From: UMGS1370 sp963557065
Lineage (GTDB): Bacteria > Bacillota > Clostridia > Lachnospirales > Lachnospiraceae
Direction: 5' to 3'
Length of the DNA stretch: 18,362 nucleotides
NCBI GenBank assembly: GCA_963557065.1
Contig: CAUWCT010000064.1
Span: 1 to 18,362 of the forward strand
Shown: piece by piece, positions 6,244 to 15,256 of the stretch
Layout of the letters: every line of letters starts with the position of its first letter
How positions within the stretch are numbered: position 1 is the stretch's first letter
Notes under the pieces: model-generated
What the model was told of the DNA's origin: nothing
Seen by the model: the letters and a program-made list of their open reading frames with translations, nothing else
Databases searched by the model: none
Program-made: the position numbers and the translations under genes

Positions 6244-7659
6244 GTGGCAAAAGAATATGATTTAGTGATTATCGGGGCTGGCCCGGCAGGATATACGGCG
6301 GCTTTAAAAGCGGCCGAATATGGAATCCGGACAGTCGTCATCGAAGAAAGAAAGCTGGGAGGCAACTGTGTAAACCGGGGCTGTATTCCCACAAAAGCGC
6401 TGCTTTACGCATCCAGCCGCTTTAAGCAGATGCAGCAGTGTGATGAATTTGGAGTGTCCGCTGATTTTATTTCTTTTGACTTTAAGAAAATGCAGCAGTA
6501 CAAGAAAAAGACAGTCCAGACTTACCGAAGTGAGATCGATCGCCTGTTTTGCGAGGCCGGGATTGATTACATACAGGGAAAAGCCAGACTGCGCAGAGAT
6601 AAAACAGTCGAAGTTCAGAATGCAGAGGGAAAGGAATATTACCGGGGAGAGAACATTCTCATTGCTACAGGTGCCTCTGCCAAGATACCTCCTATTCCCG
6701 GAGCAAATCTTTCCGGAGTGTATACCAGCAGCCGCCTCTTAGCGGCAGATACCTGGAACTTTGATCGGCTTACCATTATCGGAGGCGGAGTAATCGGAGT
6801 GGAATTTGCCACAATTTTTAATTCTCTTTGTTCCAAAGTTACGATTGTTGAAAAAGGGCCTCACCTGTTGGGGCCTATGGATGAAGTGGTGGCAAAAGCT
6901 TTGGAAAAAGCCCTGACAGATAAAGGAATTTCGGTTTTCTGCAATGCCCAGGTGAGCCGTATTGAAGAGAAAGACGGACTGTGCTGCCGGATAGAGACGG
7001 CAGAGGGAGAGTCCTTTGATATGAAAGCCGGTCAGGTTTTAATGGCAGCGGGGCGTGTTCCCAATACAGACGGTTTGTTTGGAACGGATATTTCTCTGAA
7101 CATGAATCAGGGGAAGATCGGGGTAGATGCGGAATTTATGACCAGCGAGCCGGGAATTTATGCAGTGGGAGATGTGATTTCCGGGATTCAGTTAGCCCAT
7201 GTGGCAGCGGCAGAAGCTACCTATGTAGTGGAAAAAATCGCAGGAAAACCTCACAGCTTTAAGCTGGAAGTGGTTCCGGCCGGTATGTATGTAAGTCTTC
7301 CGATTGTTCCCAACTGTATTTATACCGATCCGGAGATTGCCACAGTGGGAATCACAGAAGAAACAGCCAGAGCCAGCGGCATGAAGGTGCGGTGCGGGCG
7401 CTATTCCATGATGGAAAATGGAAAATCCATTATTGCAAGGGAAGAAGAAGGATTTATCCGCCTGGTTTTTGAAGCTTATTCCGACACCATTGTGGGGGCG
7501 CAGATTGTATGCCCCAGGGCTACAGATATGATTGGGGAAATGGCGACTGCCATAGCCAACGGTCTGACCGCATCCCAGCTTTCCATGGCAATGCGGGCTC
7601 ATCCCACTTACAGTGAAGGGATTTCGGCAGCGATTGCAGATGCTATGCGTCAGAAATAG
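6244..7659 (+). CDS. lpdA: Dihydrolipoyl dehydrogenase-type flavoprotein disulfide reductase
   Basis: This 471-residue FAD enzyme would reoxidise a dihydrolipoyl group and reduce NAD+, acting as the E3 component of a 2-oxo-acid dehydrogenase or glycine cleavage complex. The FAD-binding GAGPAG occupies residues 11-16. The redox disulfide is GGNCVNRGCIPTK with C42 and C47, and IIGGGVIGVEFA marks the NAD-binding domain. The second FAD motif is GIYAVGDV, and the C-terminal dimer domain carries the HPTYSE pair (H453, E458) that completes the partner active site. Length and order are normal for the family. GTG 6244 is the start that gives the canonical N-terminus, with a modest AGAGGA upstream. No E1, E2 or lipoate genes are nearby, so the partner complex is unknown. 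A related reductase acting on another disulfide is possible. It marks the return to core-like DNA after the array. Confidence 0.85.
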   Translation: MAKEYDLVIIGAGPAGYTAALKAAEYGIRTVVIEERKLGGNCVNRGCIPTKALLYASSRFKQMQQCDEFGVSADFISFDFKKMQQYKKKTVQTYRSEIDRLFCEAGIDYIQGKARLRRDKTVEVQNAEGKEYYRGENILIATGASAKIPPIPGANLSGVYTSSRLLAADTWNFDRLTIIGGGVIGVEFATIFNSLCSKVTIVEKGPHLLGPMDEVVAKALEKALTDKGISVFCNAQVSRIEEKDGLCCRIETAEGESFDMKAGQVLMAAGRVPNTDGLFGTDISLNMNQGKIGVDAEFMTSEPGIYAVGDVISGIQLAHVAAAEATYVVEKIAGKPHSFKLEVVPAGMYVSLPIVPNCIYTDPEIATVGITEETARASGMKVRCGRYSMMENGKSIIAREEEGFIRLVFEAYSDTIVGAQIVCPRATDMIGEMATAIANGLTASQLSMAMRAHPTYSEGISAAIADAMRQK

Positions 7660-7660
7660 A

Positions 7661-7708
7661 ACGATAACGGTTGGGCGGTATCTTTTTGCCCCGACTGAAC
7701 CGTTGCGA
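7661..7708 (+). other. Intergenic hairpin between the reductase and peptidase genes
   Basis: AACGGTT (7666-7672) pairs with AACCGTT (7698-7704), and inside that GGGC (7673-7676) pairs with GCCC (7688-7691). No T run follows on the + strand, so it would be a weak terminator or a processing structure rather than a classic one. Confidence 0.4.
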
Positions 7709-7737
7709 TAAAATTTAAGAAAGAAGATGACAAAATT

Positions 7738-9531
7738 ATGAATCAGATACCAGAACGTTTAGCAAAATTAAGAGCGCTGATGGCAGAAAGGGATATTGAC
7801 GCTTACCTGGTTCCTACTTCGGACTTCCATGAATCCGAGTACGTGGGACACTATTTTAAATGCCGGGAGTTTATTACCGGATTTACCGGATCTGCCGGCA
7901 CTGCAGTCATTACCAGAGAGGAAGCAGCTTTGTGGACAGACGGACGTTATTTTGTCCAGGCCGGTTCTCAGCTTGCCGGTACAACAGTGGTTCTCCAGAA
8001 AATGGGACAGGAAGGGGTTCCTACGATTGAAGAATATCTGCTGGAAAAAATTCCGCCAAATGGTACATTGGCCTTTGACGGCCGTGTTGTCAATGGGGCA
8101 GAGGGAGAAAAGCTGGAGGATGCTCTTGGAGAAAAGGAGATTGCCATTTCCTGTCAGGAGGATCTGATTGGAAAAATCTGGGAGGATCGCCCTTCCTTAT
8201 CTGCAGAACCGGTATGGATTCTGGATGTTAAGTATGCTGGAAAATCAGCAGAAGAAAAGATTTCAGATTTGCGGAAGGTGATGAAAAAAGAGGGAGCCAC
8301 TGTTCATATTTTAACTACATTGGACGACATTGTGTGGCTGTTAAATATCCGGGGCAATGACGTAGAATGTAATCCGGTGGTATTGTCCTATTTTCTTATT
8401 AGTGAAGATAAAGCTGTTTTTTATGTCAATGAACAGGTGATAGACCATGAGGTCCGCGCATATCTGACCGGTATAGGAGTGGAAATCCGTCCTTACAACA
8501 GCATTTATGAGGATGTGAAAACCCTCAGCCGGGAATGTGTGATGCTGGAAAAAAGCCATACCAATTTTGCCATTACTCAGCTTCTTGACGAGAGCAATGA
8601 CATGTTAGATGTGCAGAATCCCACTGCTCTCATGAAGGCAATTAAGAATCCAACAGAGATTGAGAACATGAAAAAAGCCCATATCAAAGACGGCGTGGCA
8701 GTGACCAGATATATATATTGGCTGAAGAAAAATGTTGGAAAGATTCCAATGGATGAAGTCAGCGCTGCCGATCATTTATGGGAACTGTGCAAAGAGCAGG
8801 AAGGCTGTCTGGATTTAAGTTTCCCCACGATTTCTGCTTATGGGGCCAATGCTGCCATGTGCCATTACTCCGCTACAGAGGAAAGCAAGGCCAAATTAGA
8901 GCCAAAGGGTCTGTATCTGGTAGATTCCGGCAGACAGTATTATGAGGGAACTACAGATATTACCAGAACCATTGCATTGGGAGAACTGACAAAGGAAGAA
9001 AAAGAGCATTTTACCCTGGTTGCCATGAGCATGTTAAGACTGGGAGCCGTCCGTTTCCTGTATGGATGCAGGGGCCTGAATCTGGACTATGTTGCCAGAG
9101 AACCGTTCTGGAGCAGAGGGTTAAACTTTGACCATGGTACCGGTCATGGGGTGGGATATTTATTAAATGTCCATGAACGTCCCAATGGGATTCGATGGAA
9201 GATGGTTCCGGAGCGTCAGGACAACTGCGTTCTGGAAGCCGGAATGATTAATTCCGATGAGCCGGGGATTTACATTGAAGGAAGCCATGGAATTCGTACG
9301 GAAAACCTGATGGTATGCGTAAAAGATGAGAAGAATTCATACGGCCAGTTTATGAAATTTGAATACCTTACCTATGTGCCCATTGATTTAGACGCCATTG
9401 ACAAATCTCTGATGCGTCAGGAAGATGTGGAGTTGTTAAACCAGTACCACAAGGCAGTGTATGAAAAGATTTCCCCTTATCTGGAAGGAGACGAAAAAGA
9501 GTGGCTGAAAGAGGCGACCAGACAGATTTAA
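7738..9531 (+). CDS. Aminopeptidase P family (M24B) Xaa-Pro aminopeptidase
   Basis: This 597-residue metallopeptidase would remove N-terminal residues that precede proline, in the cytoplasm. It has the long, eukaryote-like three-domain form: two creatinase-like N-terminal domains (MNQIPERLAKLRALMAERDI, then TDGRYFVQAGSQL) and a C-terminal pita-bread catalytic domain from about residue 310. All five expected metal ligands are visible: D396 and D407 in DSGRQYYEGTTDITRT, H470 in HGTGHGVG, E508 in DEPGIY and E522 in IRTENL. H466 is the conserved outer histidine. No signal peptide is present. ATG 7738 has only a weak AAGAAAG-type ribosome binding site; a nearby ATG at about 7727 is out of frame and stops at once. 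It stands 78 bases after the reductase gene and is followed by a hairpin terminator. Assignment to the family is firm; exact substrate preference is not visible. Confidence 0.92.
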   Translation: MNQIPERLAKLRALMAERDIDAYLVPTSDFHESEYVGHYFKCREFITGFTGSAGTAVITREEAALWTDGRYFVQAGSQLAGTTVVLQKMGQEGVPTIEEYLLEKIPPNGTLAFDGRVVNGAEGEKLEDALGEKEIAISCQEDLIGKIWEDRPSLSAEPVWILDVKYAGKSAEEKISDLRKVMKKEGATVHILTTLDDIVWLLNIRGNDVECNPVVLSYFLISEDKAVFYVNEQVIDHEVRAYLTGIGVEIRPYNSIYEDVKTLSRECVMLEKSHTNFAITQLLDESNDMLDVQNPTALMKAIKNPTEIENMKKAHIKDGVAVTRYIYWLKKNVGKIPMDEVSAADHLWELCKEQEGCLDLSFPTISAYGANAAMCHYSATEESKAKLEPKGLYLVDSGRQYYEGTTDITRTIALGELTKEEKEHFTLVAMSMLRLGAVRFLYGCRGLNLDYVAREPFWSRGLNFDHGTGHGVGYLLNVHERPNGIRWKMVPERQDNCVLEAGMINSDEPGIYIEGSHGIRTENLMVCVKDEKNSYGQFMKFEYLTYVPIDLDAIDKSLMRQEDVELLNQYHKAVYEKISPYLEGDEKEWLKEATRQI

Positions 9532-9564
9532 GATCAGAAAAATGAAACAGCATGGCAGTTTCAG

Positions 9565-9597
9565 ACGGCATATCGTGAAAGGTATGCCGTTTATTTC
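9565..9597 (+). terminator. Rho-independent terminator after the peptidase gene
   Basis: ACGGCATA (9565-9572) pairs perfectly with TATGCCGT (9583-9590) around a 10-base loop, followed by TTATTTC. It lies 34 bases after the peptidase stop and before the kinase ribosome binding site, so it separates the two transcription units. Confidence 0.65.
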
Positions 9598-9643
9598 ACA
9601 TCAGCCGGAAACGGCAGGGATACCAGCATATCCGGGAGGACAG

Positions 9644-11418
9644 ATGAAAAAGCAGACGCTTCAAAAGAGAATTTCCAAAAGTTTTATTCTGGTGTTTTGT
9701 ATCTTGCTGACACTTACAATGACAGTGGCGGCAGCAATCAGCGCCCGCGTGTTTCAGCAGCAGGCAAGCAGGTTATGCAGGCAGATTGTAAGCTTAAATC
9801 TGGACCTTTTGAACAATCAGATACTGGATCTTCAAAAAAGTCAGCAAAATATTGCACAGGCGGATAAGGTAAGAGAATTTGTCCGCTACTGCAGGGAAAA
9901 AAACAGAGAGACTACACACTGGAACTGGAATACCAGAGGCAGATGGATTCCCTTTTTTATTTGTTGGTAAAGGATTCCCAGGTGACAGGGGCATATCTGA
10001 TCGATCAGAATGGGGAGTATCTGTACTGCTATCAGGAATCCATGAAAGTTGGCTACAATATGCGGGATCAGGACTGGTATCGGATGCTGACAGATTCCAT
10101 TTCAGTGGATACCTGTTATGCGTCAGGGCTGCATGGGAAAGAGTATCTGGTAAATGATGATAAAAAGCAGTGCATTTCCCTGATTTTTCCGGTGCAGTCA
10201 GAGGAAAGCTACTGGTTTGGGGCAGATGCATATCTGGTGTTTGACATTTCACTTAACTTCATTCTGGACAGTGGAGGGGAGGAAATGCAGTTTGCCTTAA
10301 TCGACGCTGGTGATCAGTGGTATACCGAACAGGACCTTGAATTGAGCGAAGAAGAAAAAAAGATGATTGTTCAGGGGGCAGGGGAAACAGAAGGTTTTTT
10401 TAACGAGGAACTTTCCGGAAACCGGGTGGCAGTGTCCACCAACACAGGAATGTTTGGCTGGAAATTAGTCGGTATCCGTCAGATGCAGGAAATTACAGAA
10501 TTAAAAGCCACACTTTTGGCAGCCCTGGGATTTGCACTGCTGGCTGCAATTTTGCTTACGCTGTTTTTGGCAGGAAAAATATCAGGATGGCTGATGCGCC
10601 CGATGAACCGGCTGATTGAAGAATGCAATCAGATTTCAAAAGGAGAAGAACATGTGGAATTTTCCCGTAAGGAAAGTCTCGAAGTTTCTTTCCTTTCCGA
10701 TACAATTAAAAAAATGGTAGAAAATATTGTAAGTCTGACCAAACGAAGTGTAGAAGAGGAAAAGAAATTGGCAGAGGAAAAAATGCGCGTTCTTCAGCAC
10801 CAGATCAATCCCCATTTTTTAAACAATGTACTGCAGGCAATCAAAGCGCTGGCTATAGAGAAGGAGACGGAAAAAATCTCTGCCATGACCACTTTATTAG
10901 GCCATATGATGGCTTATTCCGTCTATGAGCCGTATGAGTATGTAGAACTGGAAACCGAATTGGATTATATAAAAAAATATGTGGAACTTCAGAACCTTCG
11001 CTATGACAACCGGATTTTTTATCAGATTTCCTGTGAAAAAGAAGCGAGGAAGGTAAAGATTCCCAAACTGATTCTGCAGCCTCTGATTGAGAATGCGATT
11101 GAACATGGGGCTACGCCGGAAAATCTGCTTTCGATTGACATCAGTGCAGAGACAGATCAGAATGAAGTGGTGATTTTAATCAATGACAATGGAAAAGGGA
11201 TCAGCAGGACGGATTTGGAGGAACTCAACAGGCAGCTGAAAAAAGGAGAGGCATTAAGGCAGAAAAAAAGTATTGGCATTTTAAATGTAAATGAACGCCT
11301 TCGCAGGGTATTTGGAAATGAGTATGGCGTTGAGATTTTGCCGGGAAGTCACAAGGGTACAACCATTATTGTGAGAATACCAAAAGGAGAAGGGTATGAA
11401 AGTATTGTTAGTAGATGA
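9644..11418 (+). CDS. YesM-type sensor histidine kinase, split by a -1 frameshift at 9898-9904
   Basis: This is a membrane sensor kinase of the LytS/YesM class that would phosphorylate the adjacent response regulator. Start ATG 9644 follows GGGAGG at 9634-9639. The first frame encodes a lysine-rich start, a membrane helix (SFILVFCILLTLTMTVAAA) and the beginning of the extracellular sensor, then goes out of frame and stops at 9970 after 108 codons. The rest lies in the -1 frame to 11418: the sensor domain, a second helix (LLAALGFALLAAILLTLFLA), a HAMP-like linker, the NPHFLNN phospho-acceptor box (His codon 10813), and LILQPLIENAIEHG plus NDNGKG ATP-binding motifs. The switch falls on seven A residues, phased as A_AAA_AAC. 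With slippage the protein would be about 591 residues, normal for the family. A lost A, a sequencing error or true slippage would all fit. Reinitiation at ATG 9943 would lose the first helix. Confidence 0.85.
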
Positions 11419-12724
11419 TGAGATATTTACCATCAGAATGCTTCAGACATTGATTCCATGGGAGCAGCTGGGGATGACGGTAATCGGTTATGCCCAAAGC
11501 GGAGAAGAAGCTTATGAAAAGACCGTTCGCGAACATCCGGATATTATCATCAGCGATATTAAGATGCCTGGTATGAGCGGGTTGGAATTTTTGCGGAAAG
11601 TGCATCATTATGATGAGACGATTAAAATGATTTTGATGAGCGCTTATGCAGATTTTTCTTATATCAAAGAGGGAATGAAACTGGGATGCAGCGATTATAT
11701 TTTAAAGCCCATGGATGAAAATGAACTGGAACAGGTGCTGGGCAAAGTGGCTGCCGAAATCAAAGGAGAACAAAAACGGATGGAGGCAGTGAAAAAAAGC
11801 GCCCGTCAACTGGATCGGATGCAGATATACCGGTATATGTGCACAGGGCGGGGAGGCAGAAAATTTGAACAGGACGGCTTGTGGGAACGATTGGGAATCG
11901 GGGAGTATTTTCTTTTTATGATTCAGACTGCCAGCGATACCATTGATGAATACAATGATTCGGCCAATATTGAGATGGGGCAGGAAGGATACATAACCAG
12001 AATTCTGGAATCCCTGCTGCAAAAAAAAGAAATTGAAAATCTGGTCTTTGACTATGAAGAAGGAATCTGGACCATTTTAATTCAGGATAAATATGCAGGA
12101 AAGAGGGAAGAATTGGCCGCAGAACTGCTGGAAGAGATAAAAAAACTTACTGGAATCCAGGTCAGAATCTACTTTAGCGGAAGCGGAAGCAAAATGGAGG
12201 AACTGCCAAATCTGTATGACCAGGTAAAGGATTTGAGCAATTACAGCTTTTATGTGGGAGAAGGAGAAATTTTCGGATACGGCTATAACTGTAAACAGCA
12301 GGATTTGGAGACTGTCCGGCAGCTGGATGAGAAAAGGAGCGGAAACGGACGGAGCAAAAACAGAATGACCCAGGCCGTACAAAAGGGAATTGAACTGATA
12401 GAAAACAGGTACAGAGAAAATCTGTCTCTGGATGAAATATGCGGGGAAATTGCAGTCAGCAAAACATATTTCTGCTATCTGTTTAAGCGGGAGACAGGGA
12501 TGAGTTTTTGGAATTACCTTACGTCGGTGCGTCTGCGCCATGCCAAAGAACTTTTGGAAACAAGTGAGTTAAGGAGTTATGAGGTGGCGCTTTTGGTAGG
12601 ATATGATAATCCCAGTTATTTTTCCAAGCTGTTTAAAAAATGCGAGGGGATCAGTCCCAACGAGTACCGCAGGCTCGTAATATCAGAACAGAATATTGTT
12701 GCAGAAGAACCTGCAAAACCATAA
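11396..12724 (+). CDS. YesN-type response regulator with AraC DNA-binding domain
   Basis: This 442-residue cytoplasmic regulator is the partner of the upstream kinase and likely activates the transporter genes downstream. The receiver domain (residues 1-120) has the acidic pair D7/D8, phospho-acceptor D54 in DIIISDIKMPGMSG, S82 in MILMSAYAD and K104 in YILKPMD. A middle region of about 200 residues is typical of YesN proteins and poorly conserved. The C-terminus (from about residue 335) is an AraC/XylS domain with two helix-turn-helix units: LSLDEICGEIAVSKTYFCYL, and EVALLVGYDNPSYFSKLFKK followed by SPNEYRR. The start ATG overlaps the kinase gene by 23 bases, with AAAGGAGAAGGG just upstream, so the two are translationally coupled. 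The next gene's promoter region carries a palindrome that might be bound by this or another regulator. Confidence 0.93.
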   Translation: MKVLLVDDEIFTIRMLQTLIPWEQLGMTVIGYAQSGEEAYEKTVREHPDIIISDIKMPGMSGLEFLRKVHHYDETIKMILMSAYADFSYIKEGMKLGCSDYILKPMDENELEQVLGKVAAEIKGEQKRMEAVKKSARQLDRMQIYRYMCTGRGGRKFEQDGLWERLGIGEYFLFMIQTASDTIDEYNDSANIEMGQEGYITRILESLLQKKEIENLVFDYEEGIWTILIQDKYAGKREELAAELLEEIKKLTGIQVRIYFSGSGSKMEELPNLYDQVKDLSNYSFYVGEGEIFGYGYNCKQQDLETVRQLDEKRSGNGRSKNRMTQAVQKGIELIENRYRENLSLDEICGEIAVSKTYFCYLFKRETGMSFWNYLTSVRLRHAKELLETSELRSYEVALLVGYDNPSYFSKLFKKCEGISPNEYRRLVISEQNIVAEEPAKP

Positions 12725-12771
12725 TTTACAGATAGAAAACCATAATATCGTTGATTTATAAAAGCGGCAAA

Positions 12772-12788
12772 ACCTTTATAATAAAGGT
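12772..12788 (+). promoter_or_regulatory. Palindrome containing a TATAAT -10 box, upstream of the binding-protein gene
   Basis: ACCTTTAT and ATAAAGGT form a perfect inverted repeat around a central A at 12780, and TATAAT (12777-12782) lies inside it. No good -35 element exists at the right distance: TTGATT at 12751-12756 leaves a 20-base spacer. An activator-dependent promoter for the transporter genes fits this. The distance to ATG 12824 is about 40 bases. Confidence 0.5.
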
Positions 12789-12823
12789 ATCAATTCACTT
12801 AGGATTCATGTAAGGAGGCAGTT

Positions 12824-14170
12824 ATGAAGAAAAGAACGATGGCCGCTCTTTTATGCGGCGCAATGGTGGCATCTGCACTGACAGGCTGCGGTTCAAAGAC
12901 AGAGGATACGGCTGCAGGCACAGAGTCAGCAGCATCCGGAGAGGCAGGCACAGAAAAAGCATCGGAAGCAGGAGAGACTTCCGCTAAGGCAGAAGACGGC
13001 GAAGTAGTAAAGCTGCGCATGATGGGATACAATGCAGAATCCGTTCGTGCAACGTATTTAAAATATCTGGATGAGCAGCTGCCAAATATTGAGATTGAGT
13101 TCGAGTTTGTTTCTACAGACAATTTTGATAATGTTCTGAATTCCCAGCTTCAGGCAGGACAGGGACCGGATATTATCGAGGTTGGCGGTCAGACAAAGCT
13201 TTTGGCAAAAGCAGGATATTTACTGGACTTAAGCGACCAGGAGTTTATCAGCAAATACGCTGATGCCGGACTTCAGGCTTATACAGTAGACGGAGCAGTT
13301 TATGCACAGCCGCTGCAGTCATGGTTTGAAGGTATTTTCTACAACAAGAAAATTTTTGAAGAAAACGGAATTTCTGTACCAAAGACATGGGATGAATTTA
13401 TTCAGATTCATAAGACTCTGGAAGAAAAAGGCATTAAGCCACAGACTATGGGCGCTCAGTCCTATGAGCCAATGGCAAAGCAGAGTATCGGACTTGTAAA
13501 CAATATGTTTTACTCCGACAGCGCGAATATGGCATTTGATGAGACCTTTAATACAGGAGAAGGAAAGCTGGCTGAAAAGTGGCTTCCGGCAGTGCAGGAG
13601 TGGTATAAGATTGTTGAGGCCGGTTTCTTAACTCCTGAGATGTTGGGCTTAAGCTATGATCAGGCTCTGGATGAGTTTGCAACAGAAAAAGCTGCTATGT
13701 GGGAGTGCGGTCCCTGGGCAGTGGAAACTCTGATGGAAAAGAATCCGGATTTACAGCTGGGAATGTTCCCGATTCCTGGTATGGATGCCAACGAACCCGG
13801 ATGGCTGGTAGGCGGACCCGGCTCTGCTCTGGCAATCAATGCAAAATCTGAGCATATCGAAGAGGCTCTCCAGGTATTGGAAGTAACTGCTACAGCAGAA
13901 GCACAGCAGGCGCTTGTAAAGGATAATGCAGGAAGTTCTTATGTAGAGGGCGTAGAAATTGATCTGGGCGATATTTATGCAGACTGTGAAGAAGCTTTTA
14001 AAGCAGGTCATGTGTATGCTCCATGGACCGCTGTATGGACCAACGGAAATGCAGTTATCGAAGCATACGGCAAATCCCTTCAGGAAGTGCTTTCCGGAAG
14101 CAAGACAGTTGAGGAAGCATTGCAGGATGCAGATACAACCAACGCCAATCTGTTGGAAGCTTTAGAATAA
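12824..14170 (+). CDS. Sugar ABC transporter substrate-binding lipoprotein (CUT1 type)
   Basis: This 448-residue extracellular lipoprotein would capture an oligosaccharide for the two permeases encoded next. The signal peptide (MKKRTMAALLCGAMVASA) ends in the lipobox LTGC with Cys22 as the lipidated residue. A low-complexity Ala/Glu/Gly/Ser/Thr linker of about 35 residues follows. The mature part shows family 1 binding-protein features: QAGQGPDIIEVGG in the first lobe, YNKKIFEENGISVPKTWDEF near the hinge, a GIKPQT segment, and the closing GPGSALAINAKSEHIEEALQ stretch. The start is fixed by AAGGAGG at 12812-12818. Several tryptophans suited to sugar stacking are present, but the substrate cannot be deduced. 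A hairpin with a T run directly after the gene probably keeps its transcript more abundant than that of the permeases. Confidence 0.93.
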   Translation: MKKRTMAALLCGAMVASALTGCGSKTEDTAAGTESAASGEAGTEKASEAGETSAKAEDGEVVKLRMMGYNAESVRATYLKYLDEQLPNIEIEFEFVSTDNFDNVLNSQLQAGQGPDIIEVGGQTKLLAKAGYLLDLSDQEFISKYADAGLQAYTVDGAVYAQPLQSWFEGIFYNKKIFEENGISVPKTWDEFIQIHKTLEEKGIKPQTMGAQSYEPMAKQSIGLVNNMFYSDSANMAFDETFNTGEGKLAEKWLPAVQEWYKIVEAGFLTPEMLGLSYDQALDEFATEKAAMWECGPWAVETLMEKNPDLQLGMFPIPGMDANEPGWLVGGPGSALAINAKSEHIEEALQVLEVTATAEAQQALVKDNAGSSYVEGVEIDLGDIYADCEEAFKAGHVYAPWTAVWTNGNAVIEAYGKSLQEVLSGSKTVEEALQDADTTNANLLEALE

Positions 14171-14186
14171 AATAATGTTTTGAAAC

Positions 14187-14208
14187 TCCTGAAGTAGGAA
14201 TTTCAGGA
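14187..14208 (+). other. Small hairpin after the binding-protein gene
   Basis: TCCTGAA (14187-14193) pairs with TTCAGGA (14202-14208) around an eight-base loop. It lies just before the stronger hairpin at 14221 and may help protect the 3' end of the binding-protein transcript. Confidence 0.4.
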
Positions 14209-14220
14209 TGGGATTCTATA

Positions 14221-14279
14221 AGTTCCCCTCCAGGCTGACAAGTGGAATCTGAGGCTTGCGCCTGAGAGGGGGACTTTTT
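14221..14279 (+). terminator. Intra-operon terminator/attenuator
   Basis: AGTTCCCCTC (14221-14230) pairs with GAGGGGGACT (14266-14275), with one wobble. The stem is extended inward by AGGC (14232-14235) with GCCT (14260-14263), and a TTTTT run ends at 14279. It separates the binding-protein gene from the permeases by position. Partial termination here would give the excess of binding protein usual in such operons. Confidence 0.75.
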
Positions 14280-14371
14280 GATTAAATAGGAAATGACTCC
14301 GTATTTTTTGCCAATCGAAAGAGGCGGAGATTGGATAAAGTGAAGAGAAAGCAGAAAAAGGAGGGTTTTGC

Positions 14372-15256
14372 ATGAATGAAAAGAAGAGGGACCGGGTGTA
14401 TTTTTTAATGATTGTCCCGGCATTGATTGGTTTTCTGGTGCTGTACATTGCGCCGACGATTATGAGTTTTTTGTACAGCCTGACAAACTGGTCTGTATAT
14501 AATCCGGAACTGAGATTTATCGGTCTTGACAATTTCAGAAAAATTTTTACAGATGAAAAGACAGTTGCTGCTCTGCAGCATTCTATCAAATATGCGTTTT
14601 TAATTACGATTATACAGAACAGTCTGGCGATTCTTCTGGCAGTCCTATTAAATCGAAAATCAAAACTGGCAGAGATTGTAAAATCTGTAGCGTTTTTGCC
14701 GGCTGTTTTAAGTATTATGGTAGTAGGATACCTGTTCCAGTACATTATGACGTCTGCAGACGGCGGATTATTAAACTCCATTATTATCGCGTTTGGCGGC
14801 AAGCCGGTCAACTGGCTGGGAGATGCGAAAATTGCACTGTATTCGGTTCTGATTACGCAGGTATGGCAGTGGACAGGCTGGTCCATGGTAATCTATATTG
14901 CCAATTTAAAGAGTATCGATTCTACATTGTATGAGGCAGCAGATATTGACGGGGCAAGCGGCGTACAGAAGTTTCTCAGGGTAACCCTTCCGCTGTTATA
15001 TCCCTCTGTTTCCTTTAATATACTGCAGAGTTTAATAGGCGGTATGAAGATGTTCGATGCAGTTTTTGTAATGACAAAAGGCGGACCTGGTTATGCAACA
15101 GAGACGATTATGACTACATTGATTCGGGAAGGATTTAACAGCGGACGTACTGCCTATGCCTGTGCATTTGCAGTGATATTCTTCATCATCGTATTTGTTT
15201 TTTCGCAGATTTTGTCATTTGTATTTAATAAGTGGGAGGAGGCAATTTCAGGATGA
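14372..15256 (+). CDS. Sugar ABC transporter permease, MalF/UgpA-like
   Basis: This 294-residue integral membrane protein would form half of the import channel. It has about six membrane helices, starting with FLMIVPALIGFLVLYIAPTI. The cytoplasmic EAA loop that docks the ATPase is clear: EAADIDGASGVQKFLRVTLP, with the first Glu at residue 188. The loop sequence MTKGGPGYATETIMT is typical of CUT1 UgpA-type permeases. ATG 14372 follows AAAGGAGGG. The gene overlaps the next permease gene by four bases (ATGA), so the pair is translationally coupled. No ATP-binding subunit gene occurs in the window. In Firmicutes CUT1 systems this is commonly supplied by a shared MsmX-type ATPase encoded elsewhere, which I infer here. 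Confidence 0.93.
   Translation: MNEKKRDRVYFLMIVPALIGFLVLYIAPTIMSFLYSLTNWSVYNPELRFIGLDNFRKIFTDEKTVAALQHSIKYAFLITIIQNSLAILLAVLLNRKSKLAEIVKSVAFLPAVLSIMVVGYLFQYIMTSADGGLLNSIIIAFGGKPVNWLGDAKIALYSVLITQVWQWTGWSMVIYIANLKSIDSTLYEAADIDGASGVQKFLRVTLPLLYPSVSFNILQSLIGGMKMFDAVFVMTKGGPGYATETIMTTLIREGFNSGRTAYACAFAVIFFIIVFVFSQILSFVFNKWEEAISG

Noticed and set aside
14203..14886. 227-codon open frame on the - strand
   Set aside because: It runs across the intra-operon terminator and the first permease gene, whose helices and EAA loop are unmistakable. It shows no recognisable motif.
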